33,692 nucleotides of DNA from Bryobacterales bacterium (lineage in GTDB: Bacteria; Acidobacteriota; Terriglobia; Bryobacterales; Bryobacteraceae): positions 1,090 to 34,781 of the forward strand of contig PMOK01000322.1 of NCBI GenBank assembly GCA_003162425.1. The letters are read 5' to 3'. Under the pieces are notes generated by a model. The model saw only the letters and a program-made list of their open reading frames with translations, searched no databases and was not told where the DNA came from. This document shows, piece by piece, positions 7,395 to 14,643 of the stretch; the first letter of the stretch is position 1; every line of letters begins with the position of its first letter. The position numbers and the translations under genes were made by a program.

Positions 7395-8753
7395 TTATTT
7401 ACCTTCGAGAATGAAGGTCGGCGCCACACCCGACACCGTCGAGAATCCCGACGGACCCACCGCCGTTAGCCAGCTCGAGCAGCCTTGCACTTTGCCGAGA
7501 TACGAATGCGGATGCACGTCCACCCGCATCTTCTGCATCTCCAGATGGCCGTATTGCAGCAGCGGGAAGGTGTCCACCACCGGCTCCATTGCTTCCTGCA
7601 CGACGTACGGATTGCGCAGCGCGGTCTTCAGCGCCTTCTCCCAGCCTGCATCGTCGGTCTCTGAACCGCGGAAGGAGTGCTGATCCACACCGTCATCATT
7701 GGGGCGCAACACCAGCTTGTTGCGATTGTGAAGAATGAACTCCGGCAGATCGATGGTCCGGTTATGATACTTCGTCTTGGTTTCGTGCACCACGCGCGTC
7801 CACGGAACAAACTCGCGGATGGCGTGCCGTTCCGCGGCCGGGAAACCCGCCGTGATGGATTCGTCAGTCAGCAAATCGAAGATGGCTTTCTTCTGAGCCA
7901 GCTCCGAGCGGAAATTGTTCACCACGCACACCGCGCGATCGCGATAAGCGCGCAGCAACGGATGCGTCAAATCGAACCGGATCAGAAACTCCTGCACTTT
8001 GATGCGGCGGAACACCAGGTCGATTGCGAAATCGCCGCGCCGCAGCACATCGTTCCGGTATTCGATCTGATCGGGAGAAACCACTTCCACCTGCAATCCT
8101 TCCTTGCGGAAAAGATCGGCGATCAGCGCGTTCTCGCCCGATTCAGTAGTCTGAAATGGCTGCCGGAATTCCAGAATCGCGATGTTCGGCTTCTTGCTTT
8201 TGCCGCCCCATTCCTTGTAGGCCTTGAGAATCGCTTGCAGCAGGTATTTCGTTCCCGGAAGTTTCTCCACGTGGTAGCGCTTGCGGAGCTGCTTCACGGG
8301 AGGCGCATCGTAGAACAGGTCGGATAGCGCCTCGCCATAGGCCACGCCCGTGGGTGTGTCCGGAATGTAACGTGCGAAACGCATCGTACCGTTGTTCAGA
8401 TGCGTGTCAATTAAAGACGTCACCGTCAGCGACGCATAGCCCGGATCAACTGCAGCCAACATTTTTTCAGCCGGCAGCAATTCCATGCGCGCAAGCAGCG
8501 TTGGATTCCCGATGGCCAAATTCTCGATCCGCTCAATGGCGCTCGAGAACGACTCCACTGCCTTCACCAATCCGGTGTACTGTCTGCGCGTGATAAAATG
8601 CGGACGAAGAACTGGAGACACAGGTCTCCCACTCACGGCCAGATTGCGCGCCTTCATGCGTTCCTGGAGTTCGTGTGCCCAGGAAAGATCCTTATATTGA
8701 TCGCCTTCGAGTATTTTGTGGTAGCGGGCTACTGCCTCGCTCAACTGCGTCAT
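7395..8753 (-). CDS. ATP-grasp-like protein, possibly a peptide or amide ligase
   Basis: A 452-residue, probably cytoplasmic protein without signal peptide or membrane segments. The C-terminal part resembles circularly permuted or glutathionylspermidine-synthase-like ATP-grasp enzymes. NKLVLRPNDD (345-354) fits the nucleotide-binding strand with its lysine, NPYVVQEAMEP (381-391) the hinge strand that contacts adenine, and MRVDVHPHSYLG (409-420) the metal and substrate region. The middle part (about 189-290) has alternating strands and helices like the preceding ATP-grasp fold. ATP-grasp ligases join a carboxylate to an amine or thiol through an acyl phosphate. There is no substrate enzyme beside it, so the reaction is unknown. 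It is transcribed away from the PadR-ADOP module at 8992. The start at 8753 lacks a strong ribosome-binding site. The family call is moderate; a structural comparison could change it. Confidence 0.6.
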   Translation of the reverse strand: MTQLSEAVARYHKILEGDQYKDLSWAHELQERMKARNLAVSGRPVSPVLRPHFITRRQYTGLVKAVESFSSAIERIENLAIGNPTLLARMELLPAEKMLAAVDPGYASLTVTSLIDTHLNNGTMRFARYIPDTPTGVAYGEALSDLFYDAPPVKQLRKRYHVEKLPGTKYLLQAILKAYKEWGGKSKKPNIAILEFRQPFQTTESGENALIADLFRKEGLQVEVVSPDQIEYRNDVLRRGDFAIDLVFRRIKVQEFLIRFDLTHPLLRAYRDRAVCVVNNFRSELAQKKAIFDLLTDESITAGFPAAERHAIREFVPWTRVVHETKTKYHNRTIDLPEFILHNRNKLVLRPNDDGVDQHSFRGSETDDAGWEKALKTALRNPYVVQEAMEPVVDTFPLLQYGHLEMQKMRVDVHPHSYLGKVQGCSSWLTAVGPSGFSTVSGVAPTFILEGK

Positions 8754-8947
8754 TTTTTCGTCCGAAGCTTCCTGGCATCAGTATCGCACGCTCACACGGC
8801 AAAAGTGAAGCAAGGCAATACCTTACACACTTATTTAGCCTTGTATTTTGTTGATGTTACAGAGAATTTTTAATTGTTGCTTCGAGTGTTGCTTCTTGGG
8901 TTCGTTTTGGCGGTTTGATACCAATCGTATGCGCTAAGCAGGATCTA

Positions 8948-8996
8948 TTTACACTCTCCAGCAAACCGTTTATACTTGGCATAGTCTAACTATGCC
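8948..8996 (+). promoter_or_regulatory. Promoter and inverted-repeat operator of the second PadR-ADOP module
   Basis: TTTACA (8948-8953), a 17-nt spacer and TATACT (8971-8976) form a strong promoter. GGCATAG (8978-8984) and CTATGCC (8990-8996) form a perfect 7-bp inverted repeat with a 5-bp loop, lying directly after the -10 box and covering the ATG at 8992. A repressor bound here would block both the transcription start and the start codon. The rest of the 8754-8991 gap is AT-rich with no clear gene. Confidence 0.65.
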
Positions 8997-9333
8997 AGAG
9001 AACAAAATGCGCGACGAAATCCCTCCCGGCACGCTCTACATGTTGATCCTGAAAACTCTGATGCGAGGCGGCGAACTGCACGGCTACGAGATTGCCAACT
9101 CCATCCAGCAGATTTCCGATGACATTCTGCAAGTGGAAGAAGGCTCCCTCTATCCCGCTTTGCAGCGAATGCTTCTGAAAGGTTGGGTCACCGCCGAGTG
9201 GGGCGTAACCGCCGGCAACCGGCGCGCCCGCTACTATCGCCTCACTGCTGCGGGCAGAAAGCAGCTACAAACCGAACTTGCGCAGTTCCAGCGCGTGAAT
9301 GGGGCGATCCAGAGAATTTTGCAGACCACGTGA
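8992..9333 (+). CDS. PadR-family transcriptional regulator of the second ADOP module
   Basis: A 113-residue winged-helix protein. PPGTLYMLILKTLMRGGELH near the N-terminus, YEIANSIQQ, EEGSLYPALQRM and the wing NRRARYYRLTAAGRKQ are classic PadR features. It is related to the regulator at 4200 but is not a recent duplicate, since many positions differ. It is separated from the ADOP permease by 12 bp, which contain a GAGGT ribosome-binding site for the permease, so the two form an operon. Its promoter carries a perfect inverted repeat over the start codon, consistent with autorepression. PadR proteins are usually released from DNA by a small molecule; none can be named here. Confidence 0.93.
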   Translation: MPENKMRDEIPPGTLYMLILKTLMRGGELHGYEIANSIQQISDDILQVEEGSLYPALQRMLLKGWVTAEWGVTAGNRRARYYRLTAAGRKQLQTELAQFQRVNGAIQRILQTT

Positions 9334-9345
9334 TGAGGTAAGAAA

Positions 9346-12039
9346 ATGGAATGGCTCAATGAACTCGGGCGGCGGTTGCGGCAACTGTTTCGCCGCAAAC
9401 AATGGGAAGACGACCTAGCCGAAGAGATGCGACTGCATCTGGATTTGCGCGCCGCTGACAAAGGGTCGGAAGCTATCGCAAAACGCAAGTTCGGCAATGC
9501 CGCGCTGCTCCGCGAGCAGAGCCGCGGCGTCTGGGGATGGACTTTCTGGGATGCTCTCGCGCAAGACGTGCGTTATGCCATGCGCACTCTCGCCGCCAAC
9601 AAGGGATTCGCGGCTGCCGCCATTCTCTCACTCACGCTTGGCATTGGCGCCAACACCGCTATTTTCAGCATCGTGAACGCCGTCATGCTACGGTCTCTTC
9701 CGGTGGAAGATCCGCATCGTCTGGTAGCGCTGCATGTCGGAAATGCCCCTGGCGATCGCCGCCGTGGGGCTGTTGTAACCAACCCGATTTGGGAAGCAGT
9801 GCGGGATTCTCAACAAGCTTTCTCCGGCGTGCTCGCCTACTCGCCCGATCGCTTCGATCTCGCCGCTGGAGGCGAGAGTCATTTCTCGAACGGTCTCTGG
9901 GTGAGTGGCGATTTCTTTCGCGTGCTTGGTGTTCCAGCTTTACGTGGGCGCGTATTCACAACCGATGACGACCGTCATGGCGGCGGCCGCTCCGGCCCTG
10001 TCGCCGTCGTAAGCTATGCCTTCTGGCAAGCCAATTTCGGCGGCGATTCCAATGTGCTCGGCAGGACCATCAGCCTGAACCGCCACAATTTTGAGATCAT
10101 CGGAGTCACGCCTCCGTGGTTCCGCGGCTTGGTCGCGGATCAACCGTTTGATGTCGCCATCCCCATCGGCTGCGAACCCCTTCTACATACCGACGAGAGC
10201 GCGCTGGGCCACCGGTCTTGGTGGTGGCTGCGCATGATGGGCCGTCTCAAGCCTGAAGCAACGTTCGAACAAGCGCAGGCGCAGATGAACTCGCTGGCGC
10301 CGGAGATCAATCGCGCAACTGTGCCCACCGCTTGGGACGCTAAAGGACGTGAACGCTACCTGAAGCGCAGCTTCTGGCTGCAATCCGGCGCCGCGGGTAT
10401 CTCTATCACGGGGTCAACGTACAAGACAGCGCTGTTTACGCTGATGTCGGTAGTCGGTCTCGTGCTCCTGATCGCTTGCCTCAATATCGCCAACCTGCTT
10501 CTGGCGCGCGCCACGTCCCGCCAGCGCGAGATCTCTATTCGTCTTGCCATTGGCGCATCGCGTTCACGCGTAATCCGGCAATTGCTCACCGAAAGCCTCG
10601 TGCTTGCCTTGGTGGGCGCCGCCTGCGGTTTGCTCTTTTCTGCTTGGGGCGCGCGACTTCTGGTGCGCTTACTCTCCACCAAAACCAATCAGCTGGATAT
10701 CAATCTTTCGCCCGATCTGCACGTGCTGGCCTTCACGGTGGCCATCGCTGTACTAACCGGTCTTCTCTTCGGACTGGTCCCCGCTCTTCGCGCCACAGGT
10801 ATCGGTCCCAATCAGGCACTGAAGGAAAATGCACGCGGCGCCGTGCATGGCGGATCGCGTTTCACGCTCGGAAAAGCCCTGGTCACCGGACAAGTGGCGT
10901 TATCGCTGATGCTACTCACCGCCGCCGGACTGTTCCTTGGAACGATGCGCAATTTCCTGAAACTGGACCCCGGCTTCAATCCTCACAACGTGCTGGTAGT
11001 GCAAGCTGCGGTGCCGGCGGACCGGATTCAACAAAAGCTCCGCGCTCCGCTGTTTAGCAAGATCCTTTCCGATCTCCGTCGTCGTCCTAACGTTCGTTCG
11101 GCGGCCAGCTCCACGCTAGCTCCCGTCGGTCACTATTTTTGGAATCAGGACTCGCATCCGGAAGGCTACCAGCCGCAGCCGGTGGAAGACGATACGTTGG
11201 TGAATCTCAATCGGGTGTCACCTGGCTATTTTCGGACCATGGAAACGCGTCTGCTCATGGGGCGCGATTTCTCGGATCGCGACACGCTCGCCTCGCCCCA
11301 GGCGATGATCGTCGGCGAGGAAACGGCTCGTCACTTTTGGGCGAATCAAAATCCAATCGGCAAAACCATCACCATGGACGGCCCTGGCAAGAACAATTCC
11401 TACCAGGTTATTGGTGTCGTGAAGGATGCGAAGTACGCAGAGCTCAACGAGCCGCTTCTCAAAACCGGTTTCGTCGCCTCTACTCAGGACGCCGAGCCAG
11501 GCCCCGACCTACACTTCGAAATCCGGTTTGACGGCCCCATGGAAGCGCTCGTAGCGGCCGTTCGTCCGGCGATTGGAGCCATTAATAAGGACGCCGCTCT
11601 GGAAATCCGCACGCTGGATGCACGAATCAGCGACTCGCTGGTGCAACCACGTTTGGTAGCTTTGCTTTCTTCCTTCTTCGGAATGCTGGCTCTTCTACTC
11701 GCCACCATCGGACTCTACGGCGTCATCTCCTACGCCGCCGCACGCCGCCGCGGAGAGATTGGTATTCGCATGGCGCTGGGTGCGGCCGAAGGCGCGGTGA
11801 CGTGGTTGATCCTGCGCGACGTTGCGTTCATACTGGCCATCGGAACAGCTCTGGGCATTGGGGCCTCGCTGGTTGCCGGCCGTTTCATAAAAAGCCTGCT
11901 CTTTGGCTTGGAACCCACCAATCCCGAGACCTTGGCGATGGCTGCGGCAGTTTTGTGCGCATCCGCCATCTTTGCCGCCTATCTTCCCGCACGCCGCGCC
12001 TCGAAGATGGACCCCATGACCGCGCTTCGCGAAGAGTAG
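9346..12039 (+). CDS. ADOP-family ABC-type permease, second copy in the window
   Basis: An 897-residue protein with the same plan as the permease at 4571. A charged N-terminal region (about 1-60, with DLAEEMRLHLDLRAADKG at 23-40) comes before a first membrane helix near 88-112 (AILSLTLGIGANTAIFSIV). A MacB-like periplasmic domain, an FtsX bundle containing TSRQREISIRLAIGASRSRV, a second periplasmic domain and a C-terminal FtsX bundle containing RRRGEIGIRMALGAAEGAV follow. The N-terminal region is shorter than in the first copy and lacks the 'GMPPEEAR' stretch. No ATPase gene lies nearby, typical of 'orphan' ADOPs. It is likely an inner-membrane part of an efflux or envelope-stress transporter regulated by the preceding PadR. 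It is convergent with the GH20 gene. Confidence 0.9.
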   Translation: MEWLNELGRRLRQLFRRKQWEDDLAEEMRLHLDLRAADKGSEAIAKRKFGNAALLREQSRGVWGWTFWDALAQDVRYAMRTLAANKGFAAAAILSLTLGIGANTAIFSIVNAVMLRSLPVEDPHRLVALHVGNAPGDRRRGAVVTNPIWEAVRDSQQAFSGVLAYSPDRFDLAAGGESHFSNGLWVSGDFFRVLGVPALRGRVFTTDDDRHGGGRSGPVAVVSYAFWQANFGGDSNVLGRTISLNRHNFEIIGVTPPWFRGLVADQPFDVAIPIGCEPLLHTDESALGHRSWWWLRMMGRLKPEATFEQAQAQMNSLAPEINRATVPTAWDAKGRERYLKRSFWLQSGAAGISITGSTYKTALFTLMSVVGLVLLIACLNIANLLLARATSRQREISIRLAIGASRSRVIRQLLTESLVLALVGAACGLLFSAWGARLLVRLLSTKTNQLDINLSPDLHVLAFTVAIAVLTGLLFGLVPALRATGIGPNQALKENARGAVHGGSRFTLGKALVTGQVALSLMLLTAAGLFLGTMRNFLKLDPGFNPHNVLVVQAAVPADRIQQKLRAPLFSKILSDLRRRPNVRSAASSTLAPVGHYFWNQDSHPEGYQPQPVEDDTLVNLNRVSPGYFRTMETRLLMGRDFSDRDTLASPQAMIVGEETARHFWANQNPIGKTITMDGPGKNNSYQVIGVVKDAKYAELNEPLLKTGFVASTQDAEPGPDLHFEIRFDGPMEALVAAVRPAIGAINKDAALEIRTLDARISDSLVQPRLVALLSSFFGMLALLLATIGLYGVISYAAARRRGEIGIRMALGAAEGAVTWLILRDVAFILAIGTALGIGASLVAGRFIKSLLFGLEPTNPETLAMAAAVLCASAIFAAYLPARRASKMDPMTALREE

Positions 12040-12073
12040 CACGTGCGCTGGAATAGAAACTGGCGGCGCAGTA

Positions 12074-12115
12074 GGGCAAACGGCACCGGCTCCCTTACGG
12101 TCGCGGTTCGGTAAC
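12074..12115 (-). repeat. 42-bp interspersed repeat, copy 2 (overlaps 3' end of the GH20 gene)
   Basis: The reverse complement of the copy at 4111-4152, with 40 of 42 positions identical. It contains the GH20 stop codon and encodes the same last residues, V-T-E-P-R-P, as the FUSC gene. The two genes are otherwise unrelated. Confidence 0.8.
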
Positions 12116-14056
12116 GCGGCTGATTAACTTCTCGATGGAGGGGATAATGGCCAGTTCCACCTCTGCGTGTAGCTTTTTTGCTTGCTCCAGGAAGGCGCGT
12201 TGATCGGATGACCGACCGTCCAGAGCTTCCAGACCGATCGTGGCCAGCCGGCTCAAGTCCTTCGATGCGGGAATATCTTCCATGAGCAAGAATGATTTTT
12301 CGAGGAGCGGCTCAAGCTTAGCGTCATTGTCGCGCCACAGGATGAGCCACGCGCGGATCTGAGGGCGATCCATCTTTTCGACTAAGGCCGCAAAATCGCG
12401 GGCGGTCTTGCTTTTGGACCGCGCGGCGTCCACCAGGCGATTGAGCGGGGTCTGCTGCGTATTGTTGGCCTCGTCACGCGCGTCTTGGTTCGCCGGCTGG
12501 ACAACGTCGGCCAGAATCTTGAGCGCTTCGATCGATTGATCGCCCGCCATCCGCCGCAGCATGGGCAGGTAACTCGAAAGATGCGTGAGGCCCAACCAAT
12601 CCAGCTTGCGGCTCACCGCATCCAGGCGGCGGTACATAGACGCGATGTCTTTGGTCTCATGGGGCGACCAGAATCGCTCGGCAATGGCGGCCGAGCGAGG
12701 CCAGATGCGCGAGTCGACGTTTTCAGGGCTTACGTACTCCGACCACATGCACACTTCGCCGCCCAGGATTCGCGATTTTTCGGCGGCGGTGAGCGCCGCT
12801 GTTTCCTGTTCGAGCGGATCCACCAGGTAAAGCGTGGATGCCGGCTCCATGTGATCCAGATAATAGCCGGCGGAAAGAATTCCCGAGTAACCATTCCGGG
12901 CAGCTTCGGCCAACGGCTTCTGCCCTTGCCAGGATTGAATCACGATATCTTTGGGCAGATCGGCGGCCAGCACCTCGTCCCAGCCCTCTGTTCGCTTGCC
13001 GTGTTTGGTGACGATTTGCTGGACGCGCTTGGTGAAATAAGCCTGCAGGTCGTGATTGTTCTTGATCTGATGCTCACGCATGAATGCCTGAATCTGCGCG
13101 TTTTTCTTCCACTGCTCTCCGTTTACTTCGTCGCCCCCGATGTGGAAGAACGCATCTGGAAATAGCGCAGCCATCTCGCCGATGAAACCGTCCAGGAATT
13201 CGTAGGTGGATTCGCGCGACGGATCCATGGCGGGATCGAAGACGCCAAATTTTCGCTCGATCGCGTAGGGGCCGGGGGCGCTCGCGAGCTCCGGGTATCC
13301 GACGAACCAACTGGTGGCGTGGCCGGGCATGTCGAATTCCGGAACCACGCGGATTCCTCGATCGCGCGCGTAGGCGATCACTTCGCGGACTTGGTCCTGC
13401 GTGTAATAGTGACCATCGGAACCTTGCTCGTGCAGTTTTGGAAAACGCTTGCTCTCGATGCGGAAGCCTTGATCGTCGGAGAGATGCCAGTGGAAGACGT
13501 TGAGTTTGACCGCGGCCATGCCGTCCAGATTGCGCTTTACTACTTCGAGCGGCATCCAGTGGCGGGAGACATCCAGGTGCAGGCCGCGCCAGGGGAAGCG
13601 TGGTTGATCCTCAATGACCACGGAGGGAACAACGAAGCTCTTCGCGCCCGGTTCCACCAATTGCAAGAAAGTCTCGAGGCCACGCAGAATGCCGAGCGGA
13701 TTCTTCGCACTGAGTCGCGCCTGCTGCGGGGTGACTTCCAGGCGATAGCTTTCGTCTTCGCCGAGTTTTTGTATCGCTTCACCAGCGGAGTCGCAGCGGA
13801 TCACCAGCTTCGCGTGCGAAGGGTCACGCCAGGAATCTGTAAACGGAATCCCGGTTTGAAGAGCCAAATGACGATACAGCCGGCTGGCTGCGGCCAGGAC
13901 GCGCGGATCCGGATTGCCCATCGGCGAAATACGGAAGTTTTGATCGATCGCGAGGCTACCGTCGCCCATCGATATTTTCGCGGGCCACGGCATCAGGTTG
14001 GGTTGTGCGGGCAGCCATGCGGCCGCGCCCAGAAGGAGAATCCAGAGTTTTGTCAT
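12095..14056 (-). CDS. Secreted beta-N-acetylhexosaminidase, glycoside hydrolase family 20
   Basis: A 653-residue exported enzyme that removes terminal beta-linked N-acetylglucosamine or N-acetylgalactosamine from chitin oligomers, glycans or cell-wall material. After a signal peptide (about 1-17, MTKLWILLLGAAAWLPA) comes a GH20b-like alpha/beta domain (about 20-150). The catalytic barrel begins at RFPWRGLHLDVSRHW (153-167) and includes KLNVFHWHLSDDQGFR (184-199). The pair Asp309-Glu310 in FHIGGDEVNGEQW is the expected catalytic pair. A C-terminal helical region of about 150 residues follows. The ATG at 14056 is chosen because it starts the signal peptide; it overlaps the stop of the preceding gene (ATGA). 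The last six residues come from an interspersed repeat. GH20 enzymes of soil acidobacteria fit chitin or peptidoglycan recycling. Confidence 0.93.
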   Translation of the reverse strand: MTKLWILLLGAAAWLPAQPNLMPWPAKISMGDGSLAIDQNFRISPMGNPDPRVLAAASRLYRHLALQTGIPFTDSWRDPSHAKLVIRCDSAGEAIQKLGEDESYRLEVTPQQARLSAKNPLGILRGLETFLQLVEPGAKSFVVPSVVIEDQPRFPWRGLHLDVSRHWMPLEVVKRNLDGMAAVKLNVFHWHLSDDQGFRIESKRFPKLHEQGSDGHYYTQDQVREVIAYARDRGIRVVPEFDMPGHATSWFVGYPELASAPGPYAIERKFGVFDPAMDPSRESTYEFLDGFIGEMAALFPDAFFHIGGDEVNGEQWKKNAQIQAFMREHQIKNNHDLQAYFTKRVQQIVTKHGKRTEGWDEVLAADLPKDIVIQSWQGQKPLAEAARNGYSGILSAGYYLDHMEPASTLYLVDPLEQETAALTAAEKSRILGGEVCMWSEYVSPENVDSRIWPRSAAIAERFWSPHETKDIASMYRRLDAVSRKLDWLGLTHLSSYLPMLRRMAGDQSIEALKILADVVQPANQDARDEANNTQQTPLNRLVDAARSKSKTARDFAALVEKMDRPQIRAWLILWRDNDAKLEPLLEKSFLLMEDIPASKDLSRLATIGLEALDGRSSDQRAFLEQAKKLHAEVELAIIPSIEKLISRVTEPRP

Positions 14057-14400
14057 TTGTCGAGTTTTGCGGGCGCGAAGAATTCCATGGGCTGGAGCGA
14101 TACAATCTTCCAATGCTTGCCTTGCTTGCGCAGCTCACAATGGATTATCTCGCGGCGGGTGACCATGGGCCCCGCCTGCGACAGGCTGCGGACTTGGAGA
14201 AACCAGTCGAGATCCATTTTGTGTGCGGCGTCGTCGCCCTCGTCCTTAATGGGTTCGATGGAGCTAGAAATATCGGCCTGAGTCATCAAGGCGGTGACGT
14301 CGGTTTTCAGTTTGCCGTAGCCAGGCATATTCTTATCGAAGGCGCCCATGAATTCGGGTGCGTTGGTGTCGCTGAGCGCAGCCGCCATGGCAGTGAACAC
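14053..14400 (-). CDS. Small hypothetical protein, probably secreted, 5' end disturbed by a repeat
   Basis: At least 115 residues from GTG 14400, with a profile like small NTF2/SnoaL-type secreted proteins of acidobacteria (for example FMGAFDKNMPGYGKLKTDV and HWKIVSLQPMEFFAP). The function is not known. The same frame stays open upstream to a stop at 14548-14550 and encodes a hydrophobic stretch, ATIVVACLFADTHADIID, that looks like the end of a signal peptide, but no ATG, GTG or TTG precedes it. The hairpin repeat 14450-14495 occupies exactly the place where the start should be. Either the gene lost its start when the repeat arrived, or translation begins at GTG 14400 or a non-standard codon. 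Its stop overlaps the start of the GH20 gene, so the pair was probably an operon. Confidence 0.55.
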   Translation of the reverse strand: MFTAMAAALSDTNAPEFMGAFDKNMPGYGKLKTDVTALMTQADISSSIEPIKDEGDDAAHKMDLDWFLQVRSLSQAGPMVTRREIIHCELRKQGKHWKIVSLQPMEFFAPAKLDK

Positions 14401-14449
14401 ATCGATGATGTCGGCGTGAGTATCGGCGAAGAGGCACGCAACGACGATC

Positions 14450-14512
14450 GTGGCGCACGCACTCCTGCGTGCAGCGTCGACACTCGTGTCGACGCCCGAG
14501 TCCTCGACTAAC
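14450..14512 (+). repeat. Hairpin repeat unit (REP-like), third copy, with tail
   Basis: GCACGCA-CTCC-TGCGTGC (14455-14472) and GCGTCGACA-CTCG-TGTCGACGC (14474-14495) repeat the two-hairpin plan of the unit at 7244, with compensatory changes in the second stem (TCGACA here, TTCACA there). A tail with CCGAGT and CTCGACTAA follows. It lies within the 5' region of the minus-strand gene ending at 14053. Confidence 0.8.
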
Positions 14513-14551
14513 CCGTGCGCGCGTGCTGGCGCGAGCTTCAGCCGGCGCTAC

Positions 14552-14640
14552 GAGCCGCGACCGCGGGAAGCGGTTTTGTCCGCCTCTCTTCACCCCATCT
14601 TTTCGACAGTGTCGACGCCCGAGTGCTTCCGCTCGACTAA
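14552..14640 (+). repeat. Degenerate repeat fragments upstream of lptFG
   Basis: 14552-14575 (GAGCCGCGACCGCGGGAAGC) resembles the 42-bp repeat seen at 4111 and 12074. 14603-14640 repeats the last hairpin and tail of the 14450 unit with a 3-bp loop deletion (TCGACA directly followed by GTGTCGACGCCCGAGT) and again ends CTCGACTAA. It stops 3 bp before the ATG of the LptFG gene. No gene is seen in 14401-14643 apart from these repeats, and no Shine-Dalgarno precedes 14644. Confidence 0.6.
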
Positions 14641-14643
14641 ACC

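Noticed and set aside
8354..8873. Short plus-strand open frames over the 5' part of the ATP-grasp gene
   Set aside because: Antisense to the better-supported gene; no ribosome-binding site or known family.
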